From Oscillospiraceae bacterium (GTDB lineage Bacteria > Bacillota > Clostridia > Oscillospirales > Ruminococcaceae), in NCBI GenBank assembly GCA_016302655.1, contig JAEDNF010000001.1, positions 1 through 28,206 of the forward strand: a stretch of 28,206 nucleotides of DNA, given 5' to 3'. Of the stretch, positions 1-8,806 are shown one piece after another. A model generated the notes under the pieces. The model was not told where the DNA came from, did not search any database, and saw nothing but the letters and a program-made list of their open reading frames with translations. The translations under genes and the position numbers were made by a program. How positions within the stretch are numbered: the first letter of the stretch is position 1; each line of letters begins with the position of its first letter.

Positions 1-1263
1 TTCCCCTCTGATGAAACTACGCTCGCATTCCTTAAGGCTCAGGGTCGTGAAGATGACTTCACAGCACTCAGCGCTGATCCCGACGCAGTTTATGACGAAG
101 AGATAAACATCAACCTTTCTGAGCTTGTTCCTTTAGCGGCTTGTCCTCACAGCCCCGATAATGTTAAAACCGTTGAAGAAATCGGTGCTATAAAGATAGA
201 CCAGGTATGTATCGGCTCCTGCACAAACTCCTCTTTGCAGGATATGCTCAAGGTTGCTCATATTCTCAAGGGCAAGACGGTTCACCCCGATGTGAGCCTT
301 TCTATTGCACCGGGTTCTAAACAGGTTTTCAATATGCTTGCTGACTGCGGCGCATTGTCTACGCTTATCAGCGCAGGCGCAAGAATCCTTGAAAGTGCTT
401 GCGGTCCTTGCATAGGTATGGGTCAGTCACCTAACTCAAAGGGTATTTCGCTCAGAACCTTCAACAGAAACTTTGAAGGAAGAAGCGGAACAAAGGATGG
501 TCAGATTTACCTTGTATCACCCGAAACAGCTGCTGTTTCAGCTCTTACAGGCGTATTTACCGATCCGAGACTCGTAGGAGAAATGCCTCCGTATATTATG
601 CCCGAGAAGTTCCTCATCAACGACAATATGGTAGTTCCTCCCGCAAGCGAGGAAGAAGCTCCTTCTGTTGAAGTTCTCAGAGGTCCCAATATAAAGCCGT
701 TCCCTGTAAATGTTCCTCTCGCTGATTCTATTAAGGCTTCTGTATCGCTCAAAGTCGGCGATAATATAACTACAGACCATATTATGCCTGCAGGAGCAAA
801 GATATTACCTCTTCGTTCAAATATTCCCGCTATATCTCAGCACTGCTTTGCGGTATGTGACGAAACATTCCCGACAAGAGCGAAAGAGCTTGGTCAGAGC
901 ATTATAGTAGGCGGAACAAACTACGGTCAGGGTTCTTCAAGAGAACACGCTGCACTTGCACCTCTTTATCTTGGTGTTAAGGCTATTATCTGCAAGTCGT
1001 TTGCCCGTATACACAGACAGAACCTCATAAACAACGGTATTCTTCCTCTGTGCTTTGTAAACGAGGCTGACTATGACAAGATAGACCGTGACGATGTTCT
1101 TGAGCTTCCCGATATCAGAAAAGCAATAGAAAACGGTACAAAGATAACCGTTAAAAATACGACAAAAGGTGCAGAATACGAAGTGACCTGTGAACTGTCA
1201 GAGCGTGGCAAGGGTATGATTCTTGCAGGCGGTCTGCTCAACTTCACAAAACACAACAAGTAA
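1..1263 (+). CDS. acn: Aconitate hydratase, 5' end outside window
   Basis: Interconverts citrate and isocitrate with a [4Fe-4S] cluster in the cytoplasm. The frame is open from base 1, so only the last 420 residues are present. Three cluster-ligand cysteines are visible: one in GSCTNS (codon at 220) and two in CGPCIGMG (codons at 400 and 409). The C-terminal swivel domain follows, with [13 protein letters not shown] and [16 protein letters not shown], the substrate-binding loop. The order of domains suggests the roughly 640-residue bacterial aconitase type (inference), so about a third is missing. Isocitrate dehydrogenase starts 23 bases downstream, which supports aconitase over the related isopropylmalate dehydratase. 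Together the two genes supply 2-oxoglutarate, probably for glutamate synthesis in an anaerobe with an incomplete cycle. Confidence 0.93.
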   Translation, partial: FPSDETTLAFLKAQGREDDFTALSADPDAVYDEEININLSELVPLAACPHSPDNVKTVEEIGAIKIDQVCIGSCTNSSLQDMLKVAHILKGKTVHPDVSLSIAPGSKQVFNMLADCGALSTLISAGARILESACGPCIGMGQSPNSKGISLRTFNRNFEGRSGTKDGQIYLVSPETAAVSALTGVFTDPRLVGEMPPYIMPEKFLINDNMVVPPASEEEAPSVEVLRGPNIKPFPVNVPLADSIKASVSLKVGDNITTDHIMPAGAKILPLRSNIPAISQHCFAVCDETFPTRAKELGQSIIVGGTNYGQGSSREHAALAPLYLGVKAIICKSFARIHRQNLINNGILPLCFVNEADYDKIDRDDVLELPDIRKAIENGTKITVKNTTKGAEYEVTCELSERGKGMILAGGLLNFTKHNK

Positions 1264-1286
1264 TACTGAAAGGAACACTAAATCCT

Positions 1287-2498
1287 ATGGCAAAGATCAA
1301 AATGACCACCCCCATCGTTGAGATGGACGGCGACGAAATGACCAGAATAATCTGGAAGATGATTAAGGATATCCTTATCTGCCCCTATGTTGAGCTTAAT
1401 ACCGATTACTACGATCTCGGTCTTGTTCACAGAAATGAAACAAACGATCAGGTCACCATTGATTCGGCTAACGCAACAAAGAAGTACGGTGTTGCCGTAA
1501 AATGTGCTACGATCACCCCCAACGCACAGAGAATGACTGAGTACAATCTTAAAGAGATGTGGAAGTCGCCTAACGGTACTATCCGTGCTATCCTTGATGG
1601 AACGGTTTTCAGAGCTCCCATCATAGTTAAGGGAATCACTCCTCTGCTCCCCGGCTGGAAGAAGCCGATTACCATTGCCCGTCACGCATACGGAGATGTA
1701 TACAAAAACTCGGAGATGAAAGTTTCCGACGGAAGCACCGCCGAGCTTGTAGTTACCGACAATGACGGCAATGAAACACGACAGCTTATCCACAAGTTTG
1801 AAGGTTCTGACGGCATTATCCAGGGACTCCACAATATAAACGGCAGTATAGCAAGCTTTGCAAGAGCATGCTTCAATTTTGCGCTTGACACTAAGCAGGA
1901 TATCTGGTTTGCTACAAAGGATACTATATCCAAGAAATACGACCACACCTTCAAGGACATCTTCCAGGAAATATTCGATAACGAATATAAGGCTAAGTTT
2001 GACGAAGCTGGAATAACCTACTTCTATACACTCATAGACGACGCAGTTGCAAGAGTAGTTCGTTCTGAAGGCGGCTATATCTGGGCTTGCAAGAACTATG
2101 ACGGCGATGTAATGTCCGATATGGTTGCTACCGCTTTCGGTTCGCTCGGTATGATGACTTCAGTTCTCGTATCGCCCGACGGCGTATATGAATACGAAGC
2201 AGCTCACGGCACGGTAACACGCCATTATTACAAGCACTTAAAGGGTGAAGAGACATCTACAAACTCCGTTGCTACTCTGTTTGCATGGACAGGCGCTCTC
2301 AGAAAGCGTGGCGAGCTTGACGGTAATAAGGAACTTTCTGATTTTGCCGACAAACTCGAAAAGGCAACAATCGATACCATAGAAGACGGAGTAATGACCG
2401 GTGACCTTTATATACTCTCAAACCTTGAAAACAAGAGAAAGGTCAACACCGAAGAATTCCTGATTGAAATCAATAACAGACTCAAGGAAATGTTATAA
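1287..2498 (+). CDS. icd: NADP-dependent isocitrate dehydrogenase (eukaryote-like type)
   Basis: Oxidatively decarboxylates isocitrate to 2-oxoglutarate with NADP+. The 403 residues match the homodimeric class that includes human IDH1, not the E. coli Icd class: [15 protein letters not shown] near the start, [16 protein letters not shown] for substrate binding, ARHAYGD (the position equivalent to human Arg132), and [16 protein letters not shown] near the end. The Arg-His of the last motif is the family's NADP-selecting pair. ATG follows an AAAGGAA-type site. It sits 23 bases after aconitase and 28 bases before rex, which suggests one transcript. Full length, with no broken motif. Confidence 0.96.
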   Translation: MAKIKMTTPIVEMDGDEMTRIIWKMIKDILICPYVELNTDYYDLGLVHRNETNDQVTIDSANATKKYGVAVKCATITPNAQRMTEYNLKEMWKSPNGTIRAILDGTVFRAPIIVKGITPLLPGWKKPITIARHAYGDVYKNSEMKVSDGSTAELVVTDNDGNETRQLIHKFEGSDGIIQGLHNINGSIASFARACFNFALDTKQDIWFATKDTISKKYDHTFKDIFQEIFDNEYKAKFDEAGITYFYTLIDDAVARVVRSEGGYIWACKNYDGDVMSDMVATAFGSLGMMTSVLVSPDGVYEYEAAHGTVTRHYYKHLKGEETSTNSVATLFAWTGALRKRGELDGNKELSDFADKLEKATIDTIEDGVMTGDLYILSNLENKRKVNTEEFLIEINNRLKEML

Positions 2499-2526
2499 TA
2501 TTTTTAAACTGTAAGGAGGCAGTAAC

Positions 2527-3174
2527 TTGTCGAAAAGCATCAACATATCTAACTCAGTTATACGCAGACTTCCCCGCTATTATCGCTTTCTCGGCGAGCT
2601 TGAGGATCAAGGCATTTCTAAGATATCCTCAAGAGAACTGTCTGAAAGAATGCACCTGACAGCCTCTCAGATTAGACAGGACTTAAATTGTTTCGGAGGA
2701 TTCGGTCAGCAAGGTTACGGATATAATGTATCCGAACTGCGAAAAGAGATTGGCCATATACTCGGAGTCGATAAGCGCAAAAAGACCATTCTTATTGGAG
2801 CAGGAAATCTCGGTACTGCTCTTGCGGTACATATCAACTTCAAAAAGAACGGCTGTGACCTTATCGGTATATTCGATTCCAATAAAAAGATAGTCGGCAA
2901 TCCCCTCGGAGAGCTGACGATAACGGATATTGACGACCTGGAGGAATTCTGCAAAAAGAATTGTCCCGAAATAGCCGTGCTATGTATACCGAAGTCCGTT
3001 ACCAAAGAGATTGTTGACAGACTGATGGGACTTGGTGTCAGATCGTTCTGGAATTTCTCTCACTATGATATCAATGTAGAACACAATAATATTGTAGTAG
3101 AGAATGTTCATCTCGGAGACAGCCTTATGACGCTTTCTTACGGTGTAAATAATAACCTTGATGACAAAAACTGA
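2527..3174 (+). CDS. rex: Redox-sensing transcriptional repressor Rex
   Basis: Rex is a dimeric repressor that lets go of DNA when NADH rises relative to NAD+. Residues 1-80 form the winged helix, with RLPRYYRFL, the recognition stretch SQIRQDL and FGGFGQQGYGY. Residues 85-200 form the Rossmann domain with GAGNLG at 91-96. The start is TTG, supported by AAGGAGG at 2513-2519 with a 7-base spacer and by the usual family N-terminus. At 215 residues it has normal length. Its position after acn-icd suggests co-transcription, and a terminator follows immediately. In other Clostridia Rex controls fermentation and NADH-linked genes. I found no convincing Rex operator inside the window. Confidence 0.96.
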   Translation: MSKSINISNSVIRRLPRYYRFLGELEDQGISKISSRELSERMHLTASQIRQDLNCFGGFGQQGYGYNVSELRKEIGHILGVDKRKKTILIGAGNLGTALAVHINFKKNGCDLIGIFDSNKKIVGNPLGELTITDIDDLEEFCKKNCPEIAVLCIPKSVTKEIVDRLMGLGVRSFWNFSHYDINVEHNNIVVENVHLGDSLMTLSYGVNNNLDDKN

Positions 3175-3183
3175 ATACTGATG

Positions 3184-3213
3184 AATACCGGAGTTTTTTC
3201 TCCGGTATTTTTT
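3184..3213 (+). terminator. Rho-independent terminator after rex
   Basis: A perfect 10-bp stem, AATACCGGAG (3184-3193) with CTCCGGTATT (3200-3209), has a T-rich 6-base loop and continues into a T run to 3213. It starts 9 bases after the rex stop and ends the acn-icd-rex unit. Confidence 0.92.
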
Positions 3214-3241
3214 ATCTGACAAAAATAGTTTCATTTTTTGA

Positions 3242-3270
3242 TAGACAAATAAAGCGCAATGTGGTAAAAT
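3242..3270 (+). promoter_or_regulatory. Sigma-A type promoter for the PHP/Lrp/aminotransferase/ispE unit
   Basis: TAGACA (3242-3247) as -35 and TAAAAT (3265-3270) as -10 are separated by 17 bases. A TG sits one base before the -10 (extended -10). It lies between the rex terminator and the ATG at 3317. Confidence 0.7.
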
Positions 3271-3316
3271 AGAATATGTATAGATAAAACACAAGGAAAA
3301 AGGAAGGAAACTGAAA

Positions 3317-4138
3317 ATGAATACATCGGATATACTGATGGATGTGCATAATCACTCTGACTTATCTCCGGACGGAACCAATAAGCCTGAGGATATGGTA
3401 AAGCGTGCTATTGAGCTTGGCATCAGCTACTATTCTCTTACAGATCATCTTGAGATAAACAAATTCTATGATGAAGAATATCTGTATGAAGAACCTGTAA
3501 GAAAAGCCTCAGAGATTTCACCTTTGCTTATAGATAGATATTCCGATAAAATAAATATGGCTTACGGAGTTGAACTCGGTCAGCCGCTCCAGGATATGAA
3601 GCTTACCGAGAGGATGCTCTCGTCATATAAATATGATTTTATAATCGGCTCTCTTCATATGTGCAACGGCTGGGACGATTTTTATCTGCTTGATTACAGC
3701 AAAGTCAGCCCTGATAGTTTATTGAAGCTGTACTTTGAAGAACTGCTTGATATGGCAAGATGGGGAGAATTTGATGTTCTCGGTCATCTCACCTATCCGC
3801 TCAGATACATAGTAGGAGATTCCGGGCTGTACATAGATATGAGCAGATATCTTCCGATAATAAAGGAAATTTTTGCGACGCTTATTAAAAATGATATCGG
3901 TATCGAAATCAACTCCAGCGGACTGCGTCAGAAGATAGGACTAACACTTCCCGACGAGTATTATGTAAGGCTTTACAAAGAACTCGGCGGAAAGATACTG
4001 ACCGTCGGCTCGGATGCCCATTGTACAGAAGATTTAGGAAAAGGCATTCCTGAGGCTATAGCACTTGCAAGAAATGTCGGATTTACCGAGCTTGCTTTCT
4101 TTAAGAAGCGCAATCCGACTTTCATCAGTATAATTTAA
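3317..4138 (+). CDS. PHP-domain phosphatase, histidinol-phosphatase (HisJ) family
   Basis: A 273-residue PHP-fold metal-dependent phosphoesterase. The metal-binding motifs appear in family order: DVHNHSD near residue 9, LTDHLE, GVELGQ, GSLHMC, DVLGHLTYP and GSDAH near the C-terminus. The HisJ branch converts L-histidinol phosphate to histidinol, the penultimate step of histidine synthesis. No other his gene is near, so the substrate is inferred from family and length only, and other PHP phosphatase activities are possible. The start has AAGGAAGGA about 7 bases upstream. It is first in a unit with an Lrp-type regulator and an aminotransferase, which fits a role in amino acid metabolism. Confidence 0.82.
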   Translation: MNTSDILMDVHNHSDLSPDGTNKPEDMVKRAIELGISYYSLTDHLEINKFYDEEYLYEEPVRKASEISPLLIDRYSDKINMAYGVELGQPLQDMKLTERMLSSYKYDFIIGSLHMCNGWDDFYLLDYSKVSPDSLLKLYFEELLDMARWGEFDVLGHLTYPLRYIVGDSGLYIDMSRYLPIIKEIFATLIKNDIGIEINSSGLRQKIGLTLPDEYYVRLYKELGGKILTVGSDAHCTEDLGKGIPEAIALARNVGFTELAFFKKRNPTFISII

Positions 4139-4152
4139 CGGAGGAAATAACA

Positions 4153-4638
4153 ATGACTAAGAAGGAACAGCTTGTAAACCTTTTAAGACAGGACGCAAGA
4201 CTTACAAACGATCAGCTTGCGGCGATGCTTGACACCACAGCAAATGATGTCGCGGCAATGACGGAAGAACTTGAAAAAAGCGGTATGATTATAGGCTATA
4301 CCGCAATTATTAACGAAGAAGAATTTGATAAGAACTCGGTATGTGCATTTATTGAAGTCAGAGTATCGCCCGAAACAGAATGCGGCTATGACGATATTGC
4401 CGCAATTATCGCTCAGTATGACGAAGTATCTTCGGTTTATCTGATGAGCGGCGGATATGATCTTGCTGTTACTATTAAAGGTACAAATCTGCGTGATGTT
4501 GCTATGTTCGTAACCGACAGACTTGCGCCTCTTGCAGGTGTGCTCAGTACCACTACCCACTTCATTCTGCACAGATATAAAGAAAAAGACAAGATGTTCT
4601 TGAAGAACACGGATGAAAGGAGTTTAGTATCTCCGTGA
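4153..4638 (+). CDS. Lrp/AsnC-family transcriptional regulator
   Basis: A 161-residue feast/famine regulator. Residues 1-60 form a helix-turn-helix (LLRQDARLTNDQLAAML, then a GMIIGYTA wing). Residues about 65-145 form the ligand-binding RAM domain, including YLMSGGYDLAVTIKG, the usual effector-pocket region. GGAGG lies 8 bases before the ATG. The last codon overlaps the start of the aminotransferase gene, so the two are translationally coupled. The likely target is its own operon, with an amino acid as effector. That is inferred from the arrangement; no operator is recognisable. Confidence 0.93.
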   Translation: MTKKEQLVNLLRQDARLTNDQLAAMLDTTANDVAAMTEELEKSGMIIGYTAIINEEEFDKNSVCAFIEVRVSPETECGYDDIAAIIAQYDEVSSVYLMSGGYDLAVTIKGTNLRDVAMFVTDRLAPLAGVLSTTTHFILHRYKEKDKMFLKNTDERSLVSP

Positions 4639-5813
4639 TGGATTATGAAAATATACTCTCAAAAAAAGTTCAGGACCTTCAGTTTTCAGGTATAAGGAAG
4701 TTCTTTGATATTGCGGCGAGCTATGATGATGTTATATCGCTGTCTGTCGGTGAGCCGGACTTTAAAACTCCGTGGGCAATAAGAAAAGAAGCTATAAAAG
4801 TACTTGAAAAAGGCCGCACCAATTACACAGCTAACTCAGGTCTTGCACAGCTCAGAGAAGCAATAAACGATTATCTGACCGATAGAATCAATACTTCTTA
4901 TGATCCTTCACATGAAATACTTGTTACCGTCGGCGGTTCTGAAGCAATAGATCTTGCTGTAAGGGCACTTGTCGATACAGGAGACGAGGTACTTATCCCT
5001 CAGCCGAGTTTTGTCTGCTACAGCCCCATAGTTACGCTTGCTAACGGAACTCCCGTCATAATAGAAACAAGCGTTGAAGACGGCTTCAAGCTGACAGCTA
5101 AAGCTCTGAAGGAGCATATTACACCTGCAACAAAGGCTCTGATTCTTCCCTATCCCAACAATCCCACAGGCGCTGTTATGAGAAGAAACGACCTTGAGGA
5201 AATTGCGGAAGTGCTCAGAGGCACAGATATAATTGTTATTTCGGATGAAATATATTCAGAACTTACTTACGGTGATGAAGAACACTGCTCTATCGTTAAC
5301 ATAGACGGTATGAAAGAACGCACAGTTCTTATAAACGGTTTTTCAAAGGCGTTTTCAATGACAGGCTGGCGTCTCGGTTTTGCAGCTGCTCCCCGACCTA
5401 TAGTAACGCAAATGCTTAAAATTCATCAATACGGAATAATGTGTTCCCCTACATTAAGTCAATATTCTGCTGTAGTCGCACTGAAAGACTGCAAAAAAGA
5501 TATTGAGTATATGAGAAACGAATATGATATGAGAAGAAAGCTTATAGTAAAAGGCTTTAATGAGATGGGACTTGAATGCTTTGAGCCTGAAGGCGCTTTC
5601 TATATCTTCCCTTCCATTAAGAAAACCGGTCTTTCTTCTCAACAATTCTGCGAACAGCTTATTGAAAAGTACAGGGTTGCGGTAGTTCCCGGTGACGCTT
5701 TCGGCGAGTGCGGCGAAGGATATATCAGAGTTTCTTATGCGTACTCATTACAGCACATAAAGACTGCTCTTGAAAGAATAAAACTGTTTCTTGAAGAACT
5801 CGGTGTGCTATGA
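4638..5813 (+). CDS. PLP-dependent class I aminotransferase
   Basis: A fold-type I aminotransferase of the aspartate/aromatic (PatA-like) group. Visible are SVGEPDFKTP near the N-terminus, YPNNPTGA, SDEIYSEL, and the Schiff-base lysine in GFSKAFSMTGWRLGF (residue 237 from this ATG), followed by the C-terminal arginine region GEGYIRVSYA. The start is ambiguous: GTG at 4635 overlaps the regulator's TGA and ATG follows directly at 4638. AAAGGAG at 4616-4622 serves either at long spacing. I chose ATG. The product is 391 residues, the usual size. It is coupled to the Lrp-type gene upstream and overlaps ispE downstream. The exact amino acid substrate cannot be read from the sequence. Confidence 0.92.
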   Translation: MDYENILSKKVQDLQFSGIRKFFDIAASYDDVISLSVGEPDFKTPWAIRKEAIKVLEKGRTNYTANSGLAQLREAINDYLTDRINTSYDPSHEILVTVGGSEAIDLAVRALVDTGDEVLIPQPSFVCYSPIVTLANGTPVIIETSVEDGFKLTAKALKEHITPATKALILPYPNNPTGAVMRRNDLEEIAEVLRGTDIIVISDEIYSELTYGDEEHCSIVNIDGMKERTVLINGFSKAFSMTGWRLGFAAAPRPIVTQMLKIHQYGIMCSPTLSQYSAVVALKDCKKDIEYMRNEYDMRRKLIVKGFNEMGLECFEPEGAFYIFPSIKKTGLSSQQFCEQLIEKYRVAVVPGDAFGECGEGYIRVSYAYSLQHIKTALERIKLFLEELGVL

Positions 5814-6685
5814 TTGTTAAAGTAAGAGCCTACTCAAAGCTAAATCTGTTTCTTGATATAACCGGCAGGCTTCCAAGCGGAAGGCACTCGCTGAACATTG
5901 CAACTCAAAGTGTAGATGTTTATGATGATATTACGGTTGACGCAGTCTTATCGGATGATTTTTCCTGCAGAATAGAATGTAATAATCCCGATATCCCCTG
6001 CGATAAACGAAATATCGTATATAAAGCCGCAAAAGCGTTCTGTACAGCATCAGACATAAACGCCCGTATTTGTATCACTATTGAAAAAAATGTTCCTATT
6101 ATGGGCGGTATGGGCGGTTCGTCTGTTGACGGAGCAGGTACGCTTGTGGCATTAAACGAAATATTCAAGAACAGATTATCAAAGCAGAAACTATACGATA
6201 TAGGTGACAGCATCGGCGCAGATGTTCCTATTTGTATGAAAGGCGGAACACAGTACAGCACAGAAAACGGCAAAATGGAAACCGCTGATTGCCTCGCCGA
6301 TTGTGTTTTCGTATGCGTATACCCTAACTTCACGCTGAGCACAGCACTTGCTTACTCAAAATATGATGAATTTCCGACGGAAATATCACCGTATTATGCA
6401 GAATTTATAAACAGCATAAAAAACGGTTCGTTGTCAGAATGCTGTAAATATATATCCAATGTTTTTACCGGAATATACCGTGACGACAGGATAAACAATA
6501 TAAAAAACGACTTATTGAATTGCGGCGCTTCTACCGCAGAAATGACAGGAAGCGGAAGCGTTGTATTCGGTTTGTTTATCGATGAAGCAGACGCAAAAAC
6601 AGCTGTCACAAAGCTTAATGAAAACTACCCTTGTTGCTTTATTGCACGCCCTGTCAATTGCGGAGTTTCTGTATTATTTAGTTAA
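5810..6685 (+). CDS. ispE: 4-diphosphocytidyl-2-C-methyl-D-erythritol kinase
   Basis: Phosphorylates CDP-methylerythritol in the MEP route to isoprenoids. It is a GHMP kinase. The N-terminal AYSKLNLFLDITGR carries the conserved lysine at residue 10, the glycine-rich ATP loop PIMGGMGGSSVDGAG lies around residues 95-108, GADVPICMKGG follows, and MTGSGSVVFGLF near the end is motif 3. At 291 residues it has normal length. The ATG overlaps the aminotransferase stop (ATGA), so it is the last gene of the unit starting at 3317. I see no terminator after it; the next promoter lies only 14 bases downstream. Confidence 0.94.
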   Translation: MIVKVRAYSKLNLFLDITGRLPSGRHSLNIATQSVDVYDDITVDAVLSDDFSCRIECNNPDIPCDKRNIVYKAAKAFCTASDINARICITIEKNVPIMGGMGGSSVDGAGTLVALNEIFKNRLSKQKLYDIGDSIGADVPICMKGGTQYSTENGKMETADCLADCVFVCVYPNFTLSTALAYSKYDEFPTEISPYYAEFINSIKNGSLSECCKYISNVFTGIYRDDRINNIKNDLLNCGASTAEMTGSGSVVFGLFIDEADAKTAVTKLNENYPCCFIARPVNCGVSVLFS

Positions 6686-6699
6686 TTTGCCCCAAATAC

Positions 6700-6728
6700 T
6701 TGAAATCAGGCAATAAATATAGTATAAT
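6700..6728 (+). promoter_or_regulatory. Strong sigma-A promoter before the Asp23-family gene
   Basis: TTGAAA (6700-6705) and TATAAT (6723-6728) are separated by 17 bases. It rules out the ATG at 6734, which would lie at the transcription start. The surrounding 33 bases closely resemble the promoter at 11643-11671. Confidence 0.88.
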
Positions 6729-6769
6729 AAAGAATGATTTTATTCGTCGCTTTACAAGGAGGTTACATT

Positions 6770-7147
6770 ATGATCGATATCAATAACCATCTCGGAACGA
6801 TACACTATTCAAAACAGTTCTTCTACTCGCTTATAGGCGGTACTGTTACTAACTGCTTCGGCATAGTAGGGATGAATGCTGTTGATGCAAAACAGACATT
6901 TATAGAAAGAGTACCGATTAAGTTTGTAAAGAAGTTTGCTGATAAAACTGTTCTTTCCGAAAAAGGCGTTACGGTTAAATACAAAAATGAAAAACTGTAT
7001 ATTGACCTTCACATTTCGGTAATGTACGGCGTAAATGTTTCTACAATTGTGAAGAGCATAATTCACAAAGTCAGATTTGCAGTTGAAGATGAAACAGGTA
7101 TCACTGTTGATAAAGTAAATGTATTTGTCGATTCTGTAAAAGTATAA
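6770..7147 (+). CDS. Asp23/Gls24 family envelope stress response protein (YloU-like)
   Basis: A 125-residue protein of the Asp23 family, small alkaline-shock-type proteins found under the membrane in Firmicutes. It begins IDINNHLGTIHYS and carries the family core ALVGGTV-like stretch SLIGGTVTNCFGIVGM, then KGVTVKYKNEKLYIDLHI and a C-terminal DKVNVFVDSVKV. The start at 6770 has AAGGAGG at 6756-6762 with a 7-base spacer; an in-frame ATG at 6734 is too close to the promoter. FakA-like kinase follows after 18 bases, the same order as B. subtilis yloU-yloV. The molecular role of the family is poorly known. Confidence 0.92.
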   Translation: MIDINNHLGTIHYSKQFFYSLIGGTVTNCFGIVGMNAVDAKQTFIERVPIKFVKKFADKTVLSEKGVTVKYKNEKLYIDLHISVMYGVNVSTIVKSIIHKVRFAVEDETGITVDKVNVFVDSVKV

Positions 7148-7165
7148 ATCAAGGGAGATATTTTG

Positions 7166-8803
7166 ATGTTAAGCGGAAAGATACTCAGAGATGCTATTAT
7201 CTCTGGAGCAAATAATATTATCAATAACAAAGAGAGTGTAGATGAGCTGAATGTATTCCCTGTTCCTGACGGCGACACGGGAACAAATATGTCTATGACA
7301 ATAAGAAACGCTGTAGCGGAGCTGAATATGCTCAGCGACAGTGCAACAGTCGAGACAGTTGCTCAAACTGCCGCATCGGGAATGCTCAGAGGTGCAAGAG
7401 GTAACTCGGGCGTAATTCTCTCTCTTTTATTCAGAGGTCTGTCAAAAGGGCTTGCAGGAAAGCATGAGGCTACTGTTGAAGACTATTGCAACGCTTTAAA
7501 GCTCGGTTCGGAGGCTGCATACAAATCGGTTATGAAACCCACCGAAGGTACGATTCTGACGGTAGCAAGAGTTGCTTATGAAAAGGTTTCCGAAGCAAAT
7601 TGCAAGGATTTCAAAGAACTCTTTGAAACTCTTACATCAGCCGCAAAAGAAACTCTTGACAGCACACCGGAGATGCTCCCTGTTCTGAAAAAAGCAGGAG
7701 TAGTAGACGCAGGCGGTATGGGTTACTATACCATACTCAAGGGTATGGCATCCGTGATATGCGACGGCATAATGATAGAAGCCGCTGACGAAACTTCAGG
7801 CGGCGAAAAAGCAGTTGTTACAAATGCCGCCGGTACATTTGAAACAGATATAGAATTTACCTATTGCACAGAATTCATTGTTGTAAAGAGCGATATCAAT
7901 AAAGACGCCACAAAGCTCAGAGCTTATCTTGAATCTATCGGCGACTGTGTTGTAGTAGTTGATGATGACAGCATTATTAAGGTTCATGTTCACACAGAAC
8001 ATCCCGGAAAAGCACTTGAAGAAGGCATACTGTACGGTTCTCTGATAAATCTCAAAATTGAGAATATGAAGGAACAGCACAAGGGAGCCGCCGCTAAGGC
8101 TGAAATGCAGCGCAAGCAAAAGCTCGCTCCGGCTGAACCTACCAAAGACTTCGGCTTTGTGTCTGTTACTTCGGGTGCAGGACTTGAAGAACTTTTCAAA
8201 GATCTCGGCGTTGACATTATCGTACGAGGCGGTCAGACAATGAACCCCTCTACAGAAGATATTCTCGAGGCGATTAATGCAACTCCGGCACACAATATAT
8301 TTGTTCTCCCCAATAACAAGAATATTATTATGGCGGCTGAACAAGCTATTAAACTTACCGACAGAAATGTAACCGTGCTTCAGACAAGGACTATTCCTCA
8401 GGGTATTACAGCTATGCTTGCCTTTGACGACAGCCTTGACTTCAGAACAAACGGCGTTAATATGACAAAAGCGCTTGATAATGTAGGTTCAGGCTCTATA
8501 ACATTTGCTGTCAGAGACAGTGATTTTGAAGGCAAACAAATCAAAAAAGGCGAGATTCTCGCTATGGAAAACAGCAAACTTGCATTTGTAGAAAAAGATG
8601 TGACAAAAGCTCTTATCAAGCTTACCAAAAAGCTTTTGCGCTCCGGTTCGTCATATATCACGGTTATTTACGGAAGTGACGTTACCGATGAAACTGCCCA
8701 GACCGCTTTTGAAGCTCTGAGATCTAAGATAAGCGACGATATTGAAATAGTGCTTGTAAACGGCGGTCAGCCGGTATACTACTACATTGTTTCGGTTGAA
8801 TAA
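7166..8803 (+). CDS. fakA: DAK/FakA-like fatty acid kinase (YloV family)
   Basis: A 545-residue two-part protein. Residues 1-200 are a DhaL-type kinase domain. FPVPDGDTGTNM (acidic residues at 35 and 37) binds ATP-Mg, and RGARGNSGVILSLLFRG and DAGGMGYY follow. Residues about 325-545 form the C-terminal half seen in FakA/YloV. FakA phosphorylates fatty acids held by FakB carriers so that they enter phospholipid synthesis; no fakB is present here. ATG at 7166 is preceded by AAGGGAG (7151-7157); an in-frame TTG lies one codon earlier. It lies between the Asp23-family gene and recG, the conserved Firmicute order. Fatty acid kinase activity is inferred from family. Confidence 0.88.
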   Translation: MLSGKILRDAIISGANNIINNKESVDELNVFPVPDGDTGTNMSMTIRNAVAELNMLSDSATVETVAQTAASGMLRGARGNSGVILSLLFRGLSKGLAGKHEATVEDYCNALKLGSEAAYKSVMKPTEGTILTVARVAYEKVSEANCKDFKELFETLTSAAKETLDSTPEMLPVLKKAGVVDAGGMGYYTILKGMASVICDGIMIEAADETSGGEKAVVTNAAGTFETDIEFTYCTEFIVVKSDINKDATKLRAYLESIGDCVVVVDDDSIIKVHVHTEHPGKALEEGILYGSLINLKIENMKEQHKGAAAKAEMQRKQKLAPAEPTKDFGFVSVTSGAGLEELFKDLGVDIIVRGGQTMNPSTEDILEAINATPAHNIFVLPNNKNIIMAAEQAIKLTDRNVTVLQTRTIPQGITAMLAFDDSLDFRTNGVNMTKALDNVGSGSITFAVRDSDFEGKQIKKGEILAMENSKLAFVEKDVTKALIKLTKKLLRSGSSYITVIYGSDVTDETAQTAFEALRSKISDDIEIVLVNGGQPVYYYIVSVE

Positions 8804-8806
8804 AAA

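Noticed and set aside
1278..1946. A 222-residue reading frame on the minus strand inside icd
   Set aside because: It lies opposite a conserved enzyme gene, has many cysteines and no recognisable domain or upstream signals.
3238..3270. TTGATA at 3238 as -35 of the promoter before the PHP gene
   Set aside because: The spacer to TAAAAT would be 21 bases; TAGACA at 3242 gives 17.
6734..6769. Longer start for the Asp23-family gene at ATG 6734
   Set aside because: It lies 6 bases after the -10 box, at the transcription start, while ATG 6770 has AAGGAGG at ideal spacing and matches the family N-terminus.
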